A stretch of DNA of 64,000 nt from Pedobacter sp. ok626. Lineage in GTDB: Bacteria > Bacteroidota > Bacteroidia > Sphingobacteriales > Sphingobacteriaceae. The notes under the pieces were generated by a model, which saw nothing but the letters and a program-made list of their open reading frames with translations, searched no databases and was not told where the DNA came from. Every line of letters starts with the position of its first letter. The stretch's first letter is position 1. The translations under genes and the position numbers were made by a program. Of this stretch, positions 35,296 to 44,469 are shown in pieces. The DNA lies in assembly GCF_900100435.1 (NCBI RefSeq), contig NZ_FNEX01000005.1:248001-312000 (forward strand), given 5' to 3'.

Positions 35296-37240
35296 AGTAT
35301 TTTCAGCGCTATGTATATCGCTTTCTATATTTGGACTTGGCTGTCAGAAAGTAGAAAGCAGTAAAATCGCATCCGTACAAACAGCCTTATCTTCGACTCC
35401 TCCATTATGGGTAAGTGAGGTTAAATCTGTTGACGCTTCTACAGGCATTTTTCTGGGAAGCCCGAGTTTGTTAAGATTGCCCAATGGTGATATTCTGGCA
35501 TCGTTTGATTACAACGGGCCGACTTCGAACACAACAGGCGTTTACCGCTCTACGGATGATGGCGAAACATGGAGCCATATCACCGATATAGTCGGCCTGT
35601 TCTGGGCCAATCTATTTGAGCACAACGGCAGTATTTATTTTCTGGGTACAAATGCAGGTACTGGTGTAGTGGCCCGTACTATCGTTATTTCCAGGTCGCA
35701 GGACAACGGTAATACCTGGTCAACCCCGGTTACCTTATTTGATCAGGATATTCCGGGTAAGGCGGTACGTTACCATTGTGCACCAACTCCGGTTGTGATC
35801 CATAACGGACGTTTATTCAGGGCCTTCGAGGCGCTTGATACAAGCTTTCCATGGGCAAGGGGATACAGGGCTTTTACAATTTCTATCCCTGTGGCTAATG
35901 ACTTAATGACGCCTTCGAACTGGAAGATGAGTACAAAAGTTACTTATAACGCTGCCTGGGACCCGGCGGGTTCGGAAAGTACTACAGGCTGGATTGAAGG
36001 AAATATGGTGGTTGGACCGGATAATAAATTGGTAAATCTGATCCGGGTAAACTCTGTACCTTACATCAACAAAGCGGCAATTATTAACATCAGTGATCAG
36101 GGAGACACAGCATCTTTTGTTCCTCAGAATTTCATTACTTTTCCTGGTGGACTGCATAAATTTGTCATCCGTAAAGATGAGACATCTGAGGTTTACCTGG
36201 CCATGGTGAATAACAATACGGCTCCGTCGTATATCCAGCAAAGAAATATATTGTCTCTTTATGGTTCTTATAACCTGAGAGACTGGACACATCTTAAAAC
36301 ATTAATGCGTGATGATCAAGGCCTTTCTTTCGCACAGTCGGTTGCCAAAACAGGCTTTCAATACCCTGACTGGCATTTTGATGGCGACCACCTGATTTAC
36401 CTTGTCCGTACGGCTTATGATGGCGCCTACAATTATCACAATGCCAATCGCATTACCTTTGGCCGACTGGAAAATTTTCGTCCTTTACTTTCACTTGTAC
36501 CGTTGCCGTCAACGCCGGTTCCCGGTCAGCCAGATACAGAGCTCCTGCCTTCAACAACAGTTGGCTCCCTTGGTTATGTTCGGTTTAAATATAGAGGGGC
36601 AGATGTGGAATACAAAACCGTACGGGCTGCAAGTGGTAAAATCTGGTTGCAACAAAATCTGGGCTCAGATTGTGTTGCAATTTCAAGTACTGACGTAGAT
36701 GCATATGGCCATTTCTTTCAATGGGGAAGGCACGATGATGGGCATCAGCTAAAAACACCGGTGATTTTTAATGGACTTCCTTCTCCGAATAATCCATCAG
36801 GGATATCGGATAAAAACAGCGCGCCTTATTATTCGGTAGCTACAGGTGGCTGGTGGAGTGCTGGCGTAGCGACCGACGTATGGAATGTTACCAATAAGGA
36901 GGAAGTTTTGGCAAGTGAAGGCTGTGATCCTTGCAGAATTATCAATGCCAATTGGCGCATCCCTACTTCCCAGGAATGGCAAGAACTGGCCACTACTGAA
37001 AATATCACAAATACTGCATCTGCATTTAGCTCCAATCTTAAATTGGTAAAATCAGGATATCGTTTGTCAACTACAGCTGCACTTTTTCATGTAAATGGTC
37101 GGTATTGGAGCAGTACGCCGCATCCTACGACAGGTGGTGCAGCTTTTGCATTTCATTTCACAGATACTCAGGTTACACCTGCCTTATCATTAAGCAGAGC
37201 AGGGGGCTTAACGATTAGGTGCATCCGCGACGGACAATAG
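35282..37240 (+). CDS. Sialidase-fold lipoprotein with C-terminal FISUMP domain
   Basis: A 652-residue lipoprotein (lipobox FGLGC, Cys21). Residues ~45-400 look like a six-bladed sialidase propeller: GSPSLLRLPNGDILASFDY, Asp-box repeats YRSTDDGETWS and SQDNGNTWS, then RYHCAPTPVVIHNGRLFRAF and GFQYPDWHFDG. Residues ~430-652 match the Fibrobacter succinogenes major paralogous domain (WLQQNLG, NWRIPTSQEWQELA, RYWSSTPHPT, SLSRAGGLTIRCIRDG). Whether it cleaves sialic acid is doubtful, since no clear arginine triad could be assigned. I start at the ATG at 35282, which gives a good lipoprotein signal. It is paralogous to the propeller protein of locus 2. Confidence 0.82.
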   Translation: MKIGKVFSALCISLSIFGLGCQKVESSKIASVQTALSSTPPLWVSEVKSVDASTGIFLGSPSLLRLPNGDILASFDYNGPTSNTTGVYRSTDDGETWSHITDIVGLFWANLFEHNGSIYFLGTNAGTGVVARTIVISRSQDNGNTWSTPVTLFDQDIPGKAVRYHCAPTPVVIHNGRLFRAFEALDTSFPWARGYRAFTISIPVANDLMTPSNWKMSTKVTYNAAWDPAGSESTTGWIEGNMVVGPDNKLVNLIRVNSVPYINKAAIINISDQGDTASFVPQNFITFPGGLHKFVIRKDETSEVYLAMVNNNTAPSYIQQRNILSLYGSYNLRDWTHLKTLMRDDQGLSFAQSVAKTGFQYPDWHFDGDHLIYLVRTAYDGAYNYHNANRITFGRLENFRPLLSLVPLPSTPVPGQPDTELLPSTTVGSLGYVRFKYRGADVEYKTVRAASGKIWLQQNLGSDCVAISSTDVDAYGHFFQWGRHDDGHQLKTPVIFNGLPSPNNPSGISDKNSAPYYSVATGGWWSAGVATDVWNVTNKEEVLASEGCDPCRIINANWRIPTSQEWQELATTENITNTASAFSSNLKLVKSGYRLSTTAALFHVNGRYWSSTPHPTTGGAAFAFHFTDTQVTPALSLSRAGGLTIRCIRDGQ

Positions 37241-37272
37241 AAAATATATAAAACACAATAAAAACCATACAT

Positions 37273-38124
37273 ATGAACTATAAAATTATTACAGTAATCA
37301 CTGCAGTTGTTTTACTTTTTGGTAGTGCCTGCAAAGTAAGAACTTCCGGCTCAGGAAAGGCCAATCCTGAAGAATTGCTGGGTTGGCAATTGGGCGCACA
37401 GGCATACACGTTTAACAGGTTTAGTTTTACAGTGGCTCTTGATAAAATTGACAGTTGCGGCTTAAGGTATGTTGAGGCCTTTCCTGGGCAGGAAATAGGT
37501 GGAGGTATAACCGAGAAAATGGACTATAAGATGTCGGCATCCAGCAAAGCATATGTAAAGAAAAAACTACAGCAGAAAGGGATTAGGATGGTATCCTATG
37601 GCGTAATCAAAATGAAGGATAAGGAAGACTGGAGAAAGGTATTTTCTTTTGCTAAAGAAATGGGAATTAAAACGATTACCTGTGAGCCGGAAATAGCCGT
37701 TATGCCATTGATCTCATCGCTGTGTGATGAATTTGAAATCAATGCGGCGATACATAATCATCCTAAGCCTTCATTTTATTGGGATCCGGAGATCGTTCTA
37801 AGTTCTATTAAGGGAATGAGCAAACGTGTGGGAGCTTGTGCTGATATAGGACATTGGGTAAGATCTGGACTGGATCCTGTAACCTGTCTAAAAAAATTGG
37901 AAGGGCGTGTTTATCAACTCCATTTTAAAGACCTGAACGAGAGGAATAATGTTAAGGCGCACGATGTGCATTGGGGTACAGGTGTGAGTAATATATCTGG
38001 TGTACTTGCTGAATTGAAACGTCAGAATTTTAAAGGTATGCTTTCGGCCGAATATGAATACAATTGGAATAACAATACCGGCGATGTAACTGTAAGCGTA
38101 CAGAATTTTAGAAAACTGCTATGA
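37273..38124 (+). CDS. Exported sugar phosphate isomerase/epimerase-like TIM-barrel lipoprotein
   Basis: A 283-residue protein of the xylose isomerase-like TIM-barrel (AP endonuclease 2) superfamily. A lipoprotein signal (LLFGSAC, Cys20) places it outside the cytoplasm, so the substrate is unlikely to be a phosphorylated sugar. Metal-ligand candidates are EPEIAVM, NAAIHNHPKP, ADIGHWVRSGLDP, YQLHFKDLNE and LSAEYEYNW, in the usual order. Exported members work on keto-sugars or as epimerases/hydrolases in the 3-keto-glycoside pathway, and the GMC oxidoreductase nearby makes this an attractive inference. It overlaps the next gene by four bases (ATGA). Confidence 0.84.
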   Translation: MNYKIITVITAVVLLFGSACKVRTSGSGKANPEELLGWQLGAQAYTFNRFSFTVALDKIDSCGLRYVEAFPGQEIGGGITEKMDYKMSASSKAYVKKKLQQKGIRMVSYGVIKMKDKEDWRKVFSFAKEMGIKTITCEPEIAVMPLISSLCDEFEINAAIHNHPKPSFYWDPEIVLSSIKGMSKRVGACADIGHWVRSGLDPVTCLKKLEGRVYQLHFKDLNERNNVKAHDVHWGTGVSNISGVLAELKRQNFKGMLSAEYEYNWNNNTGDVTVSVQNFRKLL

Positions 38125-40109
38125 GATTTAAAGTTCTTCAAATCGTTTTTTTATGGGCACTTGTTATCAGTACGGTTTATGCACAGGAAAAAACTCCGCT
38201 TCCTGAGCCTCTAAAATATGCGGATACTGAGATCAATCCTTATGGCTTTGGTCTGGAGCTTGTTCCCGCAATTTTGCCTGGCGGTGATTTGTTATCGTCG
38301 ATTCATTTACTTGGAAGTGGCTTTTATTTGAGTAAGCTTTTGGGGAAAGATGAGAAGGGTTCATTGATCTATCAGAAGCCTGTATATCAGGAACAGCTGA
38401 GTGAAAAAATAGGTAGAGTGAAAGTTGTGTATCTACAGGAAAATATGCCGGAATTTCTGGCGGCAGCCAAGCAGGATAAGAAATGGTATTTTTGGCAGCT
38501 ATCAACTTCAGGTGATGCTGTAGAAATTCTGAATCCAATTCCTATTCTTGTTGGTGGCAGGCCTTTAACTGAAGATTTTACGATGTTGGTAGTAAAGGAT
38601 AGAACCTTTATTTTAAGAGTAAGTGATCGGGTAAAAGATGCATATTGGCCTAACCGAACAAACCCTTGGAGTTTTCCTCCAAATCCTGATATCGGATTTA
38701 ATAAAGGCTACAATACTTCTGGCGTATGGGCTGGGGAGAAAAGTGTAATCTATTTTGAGTATGCAGAACAGAAGGCCGGGAGTAAAGGTTCCTTTAGTGC
38801 ATGGAAGCCTGTTTTACGAAATGGGATACCATTTAAATCCATTGCCTACTCAAGCCAGGCTAAGTTAACTCCACTCGATTTACTGAACAAAGGTCAGAAG
38901 CAAATTCTGTTTGCAACAGATGTAGACCAGTTAAGTCTTTGGAATATTGACTTTTCTAATGGAGCTATAACAATTGATTCCTTAAAGCTTCCTGATGGGA
39001 TAGCTCAAACTATAAAAGATTCGTATTTCAGTACGCCTGTAACTTCTACTTTTCCTTTTAATAAAAAGCGTGAAGGTTTTGTGATGGGTGGAAATCCAGG
39101 AGTTTTAACAGAATATTATAGGGATAAACAAAGATGGAATACCCGACCTGTGTTGATGAAAGGAGGGGATCTGCATGTGGAGACACTTGCCTGCCCACAA
39201 TGGATAGACTGGGATGGAGACGGGATCGCGGATATTGTTTCAGGTGATGCCAGTGGTTTTTTGTGGTTTATTAAAAATTATGGAACAAATGAAAATCCAA
39301 TCTGGAGGTCTTCAAATAAGGTAAAAGCAAATGGCAAAACGATTCATCATCAGGCAGGAATGACAGGCTCAATCCAGGGACCTAATGAAAAAAGATGGGG
39401 ATATTTACAGCCAACTGTATGTGATTGGGATGGTGACGGCTTGCTTGACATCGTTTGTAATGACATAACGGGTATGCATATGATATATAAAAACATCGGA
39501 AAAGCAGGGAACCCGGTATTGACTGAACCGAAACCATTGCTATATCTTAACCAACCTTATAAGGCCGCATGGAGAAGTAAACCTGCTGTTTTGTCAAAAA
39601 AATACATGGATGATAAAAATTGGAAGCTTTTGACATCCTATTTGACTATCAATGGTAAAGGAGAACTCTGTTTATATAAAAGGGAAATTTCCTCACCGAA
39701 TTCTCTGATTGATGAGCAAATTTTGCAGAATGTGAATCAACAACCGGTACGCATTGTTGGCCAGGCAGGTCATGAAGGACGAGCTACGTTAGCCATTTGT
39801 GATTACAATCAGGACGGAATCTGGGATGTTATTTTTGGCCAGGGAATTCATATGTCGCAGAGTAAAATTGCGCCTGGGGCTGTTCCATATTCAACGGCTT
39901 ACCTGATGATCAATCGAGGTACGAATCAAAAGCCTATTTTCGATATTCCAAAACCCATTTGTCAAAATAATGGCTTAAAAATTAATATGGACATACACGG
40001 ATGTTGGATAAGCCCCATTTTAGATAAAAATGATCGCTTAATCGACTTGCTTGCAGGTGGCGAAGATGGCCGTTTTTATTTGTTCAGAAAACCACAAGTA
40101 TGCGAATAA
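38121..40109 (+). CDS. Secreted FG-GAP/VCBS repeat protein
   Basis: A 662-residue secreted protein with a signal peptide (MRFKVLQIVFLWALVISTVY, then AQ). Three calcium-type repeats are plain: DWDGDGIADIVSGDASGFLW, DWDGDGLLDIVCNDITG and DYNQDGIWDVIFGQG. They belong to an FG-GAP/VCBS beta-propeller covering most of the length, with further weaker blades in the N-terminal half. Such propellers bind ligands or glycans; some are lyases, but no catalytic signature is evident here. Translation is coupled to the isomerase gene by the ATGA overlap, and the dehydrogenase small-subunit gene follows 16 bases later, so it is part of the same transcript. Confidence 0.83.
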   Translation: MRFKVLQIVFLWALVISTVYAQEKTPLPEPLKYADTEINPYGFGLELVPAILPGGDLLSSIHLLGSGFYLSKLLGKDEKGSLIYQKPVYQEQLSEKIGRVKVVYLQENMPEFLAAAKQDKKWYFWQLSTSGDAVEILNPIPILVGGRPLTEDFTMLVVKDRTFILRVSDRVKDAYWPNRTNPWSFPPNPDIGFNKGYNTSGVWAGEKSVIYFEYAEQKAGSKGSFSAWKPVLRNGIPFKSIAYSSQAKLTPLDLLNKGQKQILFATDVDQLSLWNIDFSNGAITIDSLKLPDGIAQTIKDSYFSTPVTSTFPFNKKREGFVMGGNPGVLTEYYRDKQRWNTRPVLMKGGDLHVETLACPQWIDWDGDGIADIVSGDASGFLWFIKNYGTNENPIWRSSNKVKANGKTIHHQAGMTGSIQGPNEKRWGYLQPTVCDWDGDGLLDIVCNDITGMHMIYKNIGKAGNPVLTEPKPLLYLNQPYKAAWRSKPAVLSKKYMDDKNWKLLTSYLTINGKGELCLYKREISSPNSLIDEQILQNVNQQPVRIVGQAGHEGRATLAICDYNQDGIWDVIFGQGIHMSQSKIAPGAVPYSTAYLMINRGTNQKPIFDIPKPICQNNGLKINMDIHGCWISPILDKNDRLIDLLAGGEDGRFYLFRKPQVCE

Positions 40110-40125
40110 CTTATATATAACCAAA

Positions 40126-40659
40126 ATGAATCAACTAATTCCTAGAAGGACTGCTATTCGAAACCTTTTAATCATAGCCGGGGGTGCGATGGTTTTACCT
40201 GCTTGCTATAACAAGTCGGGAAAACCGACTATACAACTAAATAATCTGAGCCTAACGGAGGAAGATGAGTTGTTCCTTGAAATACTTTGTGAAACACTTG
40301 TTCCTGAAACGGATAGTCCAGGTGCTAAAAGTCTCAAATTGCATTTGTTTGTAATGAAAATGGTGGATGACTGTTACAAAGCAGAGGATCAGCAAATGTT
40401 TATCAATGGCTTGAAGAAGTTCGATGCTTTTGCAAAGGGAAAAATAGGTAAGTCTTTTTTAGAAGCTTCAGTTCCCGAACGGGAGGAGGTGTTAAAAGGC
40501 ATTCAGAAGGATAAGGAAAAGGATAAAGCCATTCATAAGTTTTATCAGATTACTAAAAGTAAAACCATTCAGGGCTATTTAAATTCAGAATATGTGATGA
40601 CAAATCTGGTTAAGTATGAACTTGTACCGGGTCGTTACAATGGTTATTTCCCAGTTTAA
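40126..40659 (+). CDS. Gluconate 2-dehydrogenase subunit 3 family protein (dehydrogenase small subunit)
   Basis: A 177-residue protein with an export signal containing twin arginines (RRTAIRNLLIIAGGAMVLPAC), either Tat-type or a lipoprotein signal with Cys27. The body (LTEEDELFLEILCETLVPET ... LKLHLFVMKMVDDCY) is the gluconate dehydrogenase subunit 3 family, the chaperone-like gamma subunit (LacC-like) that escorts the folded GMC subunit across the membrane. I start at the ATG at 40126, preceded by AACCAAAATG; the longer frame runs through the FG-GAP gene. The GMC gene follows 34 bases downstream, the normal order for such pairs. Confidence 0.87.
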   Translation: MNQLIPRRTAIRNLLIIAGGAMVLPACYNKSGKPTIQLNNLSLTEEDELFLEILCETLVPETDSPGAKSLKLHLFVMKMVDDCYKAEDQQMFINGLKKFDAFAKGKIGKSFLEASVPEREEVLKGIQKDKEKDKAIHKFYQITKSKTIQGYLNSEYVMTNLVKYELVPGRYNGYFPV

Positions 40660-40693
40660 TCTGAAATTATGATTTTTTATAAAGAATAGATAT

Positions 40694-42409
40694 ATGGCGA
40701 ACATCGCAATAGACAGTATAAAAGAAAGAACATTTGATGCTATAGTTATTGGTTCAGGTATCAGTGGGGGCTGGGCAGCTAAAGAGTTTACTGAAAAAGG
40801 TTTAAAAACATTGGTGTTGGAACGGGGTAGGAATGTAGAGCATATCAAAGATTATCCAACAACCAATAAGTTTCCGTATGAGTTTGAGCATCGTAACGAG
40901 ATGCCATTTAAAGATAAAGAAGCAAACCCTATCGCCAATCGCTGCTATGCGTATGGTGAAGATTCACAACATTTTTTTGTAAAAGATAATGAGCATCCAT
41001 ATGTGCAGGAAAAGCCTTTTGATTGGATTCGTGGTTACCAGGTAGGCGGAAAGTCATTGCTTTGGGCAAGACAAACCCAGCGTTGGAGTGACTTTGATTT
41101 TGAAGGACCTGCCCGTGATGGTTTCAGTGTTGACTGGCCAATTCGGTATAAAGATATAGCGCCCTGGTATACTTATGTAGAGCGTTTTTCGGGTATTGCG
41201 GGTAATAAGGATGGACTAGCAGAATTACCTGATGGTGATTTCTTACCTGCATTTCCTTTGAATGCTGCAGAAAATCATTTTAGGGAAGTGATTAAGGGAA
41301 AGTATCCCAACCGTCATGTAATCAGTGCAAGATGCGCACATTTGTCTAAACCTAATCAAATTCATTTTGACCAGGGCAGAGGGCAGTGTCAAAATCGTAT
41401 CCTTTGTCAGCGTGGCTGTCCCTTTGGCGGCTATTTTAGTAGCAATGCGTCAACCTTGCCCTGGGCTCAAAAGACGGGGAAACTAACATTAAGGCCTTTA
41501 TCGGTAGTTCATTCTATTATTTATGATTCAAAAAAGGGCAAAGCTGTAGGGGTTAAAGTGATAGATACGACTACCAAAGAGGAAATTGACTTTTACGCTG
41601 ATGTAATTTTTGTGAATGCTTCGGCGATAAATACGAACCTAATTTTGCTGAATTCAGTTTCTGATCGTTTCCCAAATGGCTTAGGGAATGACAATGGGTT
41701 GCTTGGTAAATACATGGCTTTTCATAATTATAGTGCGGCAATTACTGCTGAATTTGAAGGTCAGCTTCAATACAAAACTGATGGACGTAATCCTGCAAGC
41801 GGCGGTTATATCCCACGATTTAGAAATGTTTATAAACAAGAAACGGATTTTTTAAGGGGATATGCTGCTGCATTTAGTGCAAGGCGTAAGGAGTGGAATG
41901 ATACTAATGGTGTTGGTGAGGATTTAAAAAAACACTTGATTAAAAAGGAACTGGGTCCTTGGAAAATAGGATCACATATGATGGGTGAAACCATTCCAAA
42001 AGAAAACAATCAGGTAAAGCTTGATTCTAGCTTGAAGGATAGCTGGGGGATCCCTCAATTAAGTATTTCTATTGATTACGATGAAAATGATCATAAAATG
42101 AGGGCAGATTATTTTGAACAGATGAAGGATATGTTTGAGTCTGCCGGATTTATAAATATTGAAACCCGTATTGTTGACAGAAGGCCGGGCAATGATATTC
42201 ATGAGATGGGCGGTGTACGTATGGGGAAAGATTCAAATACATCGCTATTAAATGAATGGAATCAATTGCATTCTTGTAAAAATGTATTTGTAACTGATGG
42301 GGCATGTATGACATCCACTGGTACACAAAATCCGTCCTTAACCTATATGGCTTTAACAGCGAGGGCTTGCGATTACGCCGTAGCACAATTAAAAAAAGGC
42401 AATCTCTGA
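40694..42409 (+). CDS. GMC-family FAD oxidoreductase (possible glycoside 3-dehydrogenase)
   Basis: A 571-residue flavoprotein. The dinucleotide fold is at the start (AIVIGSGISGGWAAKEF, about 16-32; VLERG follows). VGGKSLLWARQTQR at about 117-130 and a C-terminal DGACMTSTGTQNPSLTYMAL carry the active-site region. A Cys cluster (Cys232, Cys238, Cys242 in GQCQNRILCQRGCPFGG) resembles that of catalytic subunits that hold an iron-sulphur cluster next to FAD. With the subunit-3 gene just upstream it resembles LacA/LacC, which oxidise the C3 hydroxyl of glycosides. No LacB-type cytochrome is encoded nearby, so the electron acceptor is unknown. It has no signal peptide, consistent with export by piggy-back on the small subunit. 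Confidence 0.88.
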   Translation: MANIAIDSIKERTFDAIVIGSGISGGWAAKEFTEKGLKTLVLERGRNVEHIKDYPTTNKFPYEFEHRNEMPFKDKEANPIANRCYAYGEDSQHFFVKDNEHPYVQEKPFDWIRGYQVGGKSLLWARQTQRWSDFDFEGPARDGFSVDWPIRYKDIAPWYTYVERFSGIAGNKDGLAELPDGDFLPAFPLNAAENHFREVIKGKYPNRHVISARCAHLSKPNQIHFDQGRGQCQNRILCQRGCPFGGYFSSNASTLPWAQKTGKLTLRPLSVVHSIIYDSKKGKAVGVKVIDTTTKEEIDFYADVIFVNASAINTNLILLNSVSDRFPNGLGNDNGLLGKYMAFHNYSAAITAEFEGQLQYKTDGRNPASGGYIPRFRNVYKQETDFLRGYAAAFSARRKEWNDTNGVGEDLKKHLIKKELGPWKIGSHMMGETIPKENNQVKLDSSLKDSWGIPQLSISIDYDENDHKMRADYFEQMKDMFESAGFINIETRIVDRRPGNDIHEMGGVRMGKDSNTSLLNEWNQLHSCKNVFVTDGACMTSTGTQNPSLTYMALTARACDYAVAQLKKGNL

Positions 42410-42506
42410 TTAAACCATTTTATGAGCAGGATGTAACAAATATTTTCTTTAAACTTGAGCTTGCATATTTCTGTTTTTATGTAAATTAGGAACAACCAAA
42501 TATAGA

Positions 42507-43094
42507 ATGCTGACGAGCCAGGAATATGAAGACGATGAACTGCTGGAATTGCTCCGGGAGAATAGCCAAGTAGCTTTAAAGCGTATTTACAGTAAATATT
42601 GGAAGCGGCTGTATCTTTCCGCCTATTCGATTTTGAGGGAAGATGCAGCCGTTCAGGATATTGTGCAAGAGGTGCTGCTTCAGTTGTGGCTGCGGAGAAA
42701 TGAAGCTGTCATTATCACCTTAAAACCCTACTTGTTTACATCAATACGTTATAAGGTTTTAACACATATTAAATCTGCTGCAAGTCGCAAAGTTTTTTTG
42801 GAACCCGGTGAGTTGGAATTGCTTGCAGGTAAAGAAGAACTGAATGATACCTTGAACGAAGATGACATTAACAATCTGCTGGATAAAGGTATCTCTGCTC
42901 TTCCAGATAGATGTAGACAGGTATTCATCATGAGCAGAAGGGAGTATCTTAGCAATAAGGAAATAGCCGAAAAATTGAATATTACAGTAAAGGCTGTCGA
43001 AGCTCAAATTACACTTGCATTAAAGCAGTTGCGGATTTCTATGGGCGAATTTCTGTTTTGGGCTTGTATCATTATCCCCATTTTTTATAATTAG
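42507..43094 (+). CDS. ECF-type RNA polymerase sigma factor (locus 2)
   Basis: A 195-residue ECF sigma factor of the same type as that of locus 1. Region 2 (KRIYSKYWKRLYLSAYSILR, QDIVQEVLLQLWLRR) and region 4 (ALPDRCRQVFIMSRREYLSN, KEIAEKLNITVKAVEAQITL) are complete, with a hydrophobic C-terminal tail (LFWACIIIPIFYN). It starts with ATG, six bases after an AACCAAAT motif (42494-42501). It begins locus 2, 97 bases after the end of the GMC gene, and should be controlled by the FecR encoded next. Confidence 0.92.
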   Translation: MLTSQEYEDDELLELLRENSQVALKRIYSKYWKRLYLSAYSILREDAAVQDIVQEVLLQLWLRRNEAVIITLKPYLFTSIRYKVLTHIKSAASRKVFLEPGELELLAGKEELNDTLNEDDINNLLDKGISALPDRCRQVFIMSRREYLSNKEIAEKLNITVKAVEAQITLALKQLRISMGEFLFWACIIIPIFYN

Positions 43095-43185
43095 CCAGAT
43101 CCGAATTTTTGGCATTCATAAATATATTTTATTTTCTTACTAGGGTTAAGCTTATTTTATCAGACGTATAGGTATATAACCAAAT

Positions 43186-44343
43186 ATGACCAATAACGAA
43201 TTTAAAGAGCTGGCCCGCAAGTGTCATGACAATACTGCTTCGGAAGAGGAAAGGATTGCGTTTGAGCAGGCTTATCATTTAATGTTGCGCAGGTATACAG
43301 AATGGGATAAAGAGAATATGCGTAACGAACAGACGGTTGAAAAGGAAATCTATCAGTCGTTGATGCAGAAGGTTGCCAACGATCAAAGCAATACATCCTC
43401 AGCCAAAAACAAACGTCACTTTTATATAGCTGCAGCTGTGGTCTTTATCATTGCTGCGGCCGGTATTTTTTACTTTTTCAAAAAAGACCAGCAAATACCC
43501 CACAAGTTTGCGGTTAATCAACAGGTTACTCCCGGCAAAGAAGGGGCAACGCTAGTTCTGGCAAACGGTAAAAAAATAATTTTATCGGCAGTGAATAAAG
43601 GCAAGCTTGCCCAGGAGGCTGGGGTGGTGATTACCAAAACAGCCGATGGACAACTGGTTTATGAAATTAAGGGGCAGGGCCAATCAGTAATCGGACAAAT
43701 GAATACGTTATCGACAAATAACGGTGAAACTTATAGACTACGTTTGCCTGATGGGTCGTTAGTTTGGTTGAATGCCGCCTCGACAATTAAATATCCAGTG
43801 TCCTTTTACGGGCTTAAATCGAGGATGGTAGAGCTAAGTGGAGAGGCCTACTTTGAAGTAGCTAAAAACGCAGTATCTCCTTTTATAGTCCATACAGATA
43901 GAGAGGTGGTTCAGGTATTGGGTACACATTTTAACCTGAGTTCCTATAATGACGAAAGTGTTTCTCGGACCACATTAATTGAAGGGAAAGTAAGTCTGTC
44001 TCCAAATGCAAGCGAAGAAACAAAGCAAGCTAGAATTCTTAAACCAGGCGAGCAGGGAGTGATACAGTTTGGTAGTATGGAGGTGAAAAACGTAAACACA
44101 GAAGAAGTTCTGGCCTGGAAAAACGGGGAGTTTATGTTTAATAATGAGGATATAAAAAGCGTTATGAATAAGATTTCCCGTTGGTATGATGTAGAGGTCA
44201 TTTATCAGTCGCCGAAAAAACACATACTGATATGGGGATCTATTTCCCGGTTTAAAAGCATTTCTGATGTCCTGAAATTAATAGAATTAACCGGCGATGT
44301 TCATTTCAAAGTTCAAGGAAGGAGGGTGATTGTTATGGAATGA
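43186..44343 (+). CDS. FecR-family anti-sigma factor (locus 2)
   Basis: A 385-residue inner membrane protein: cytoplasmic sigma-binding part (1-78), membrane helix (about 79-97, FYIAAAVVFIIAAAGIFYFF), periplasmic FecR domain (YRLRLPDGSLVWLNAASTIK, VELSGEAYFEVAKN, VLGTHFNLSSYND) and DUF4974 domain (MFNNEDIKSVMNKISRWYDV). It starts with ATG directly after AACCAAAT (43178-43185), in contrast to the TTG start of its locus 1 counterpart. The following SusC2 carries the STN domain that should signal to it. Confidence 0.92.
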   Translation: MTNNEFKELARKCHDNTASEEERIAFEQAYHLMLRRYTEWDKENMRNEQTVEKEIYQSLMQKVANDQSNTSSAKNKRHFYIAAAVVFIIAAAGIFYFFKKDQQIPHKFAVNQQVTPGKEGATLVLANGKKIILSAVNKGKLAQEAGVVITKTADGQLVYEIKGQGQSVIGQMNTLSTNNGETYRLRLPDGSLVWLNAASTIKYPVSFYGLKSRMVELSGEAYFEVAKNAVSPFIVHTDREVVQVLGTHFNLSSYNDESVSRTTLIEGKVSLSPNASEETKQARILKPGEQGVIQFGSMEVKNVNTEEVLAWKNGEFMFNNEDIKSVMNKISRWYDVEVIYQSPKKHILIWGSISRFKSISDVLKLIELTGDVHFKVQGRRVIVME

Positions 44344-44360
44344 TTTTACGCCCTTCCTTA

Positions 44361-44429
44361 AAAACCAGGTGTAGGTAACCGGAGAAAGTTCGCAGCTTTC
44401 CCCGGTAAATGACCTGGTTTTCAGATAAT
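44361..44429 (+). promoter_or_regulatory. Nested hairpin and TCAGATAAT motif between fecR and susC (locus 2)
   Basis: An outer stem AAAACCAGGT/ACCTGGTTTT (44361-44370/44412-44421) encloses ACCGGAGAAAG/CTTTCCCCGGT (44378-44388/44396-44406, one mismatch) with a TTCGCAG loop. The motif TCAGATAAT begins at 44421. Inner stem base, loop and motif correspond to those ahead of susC in locus 1, while the stem sequences differ, which suggests conserved structure. Confidence 0.68.
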
Positions 44430-44469
44430 AATTATGTGAACTACTCTTAAACTAAATCAATCAAAGGTA

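Noticed and set aside
35282..37240. True exo-alpha-sialidase (nanH)
   Set aside because: Asp boxes and the propeller are present, but the catalytic arginine triad could not be assigned and no sialic acid catabolism genes are nearby.
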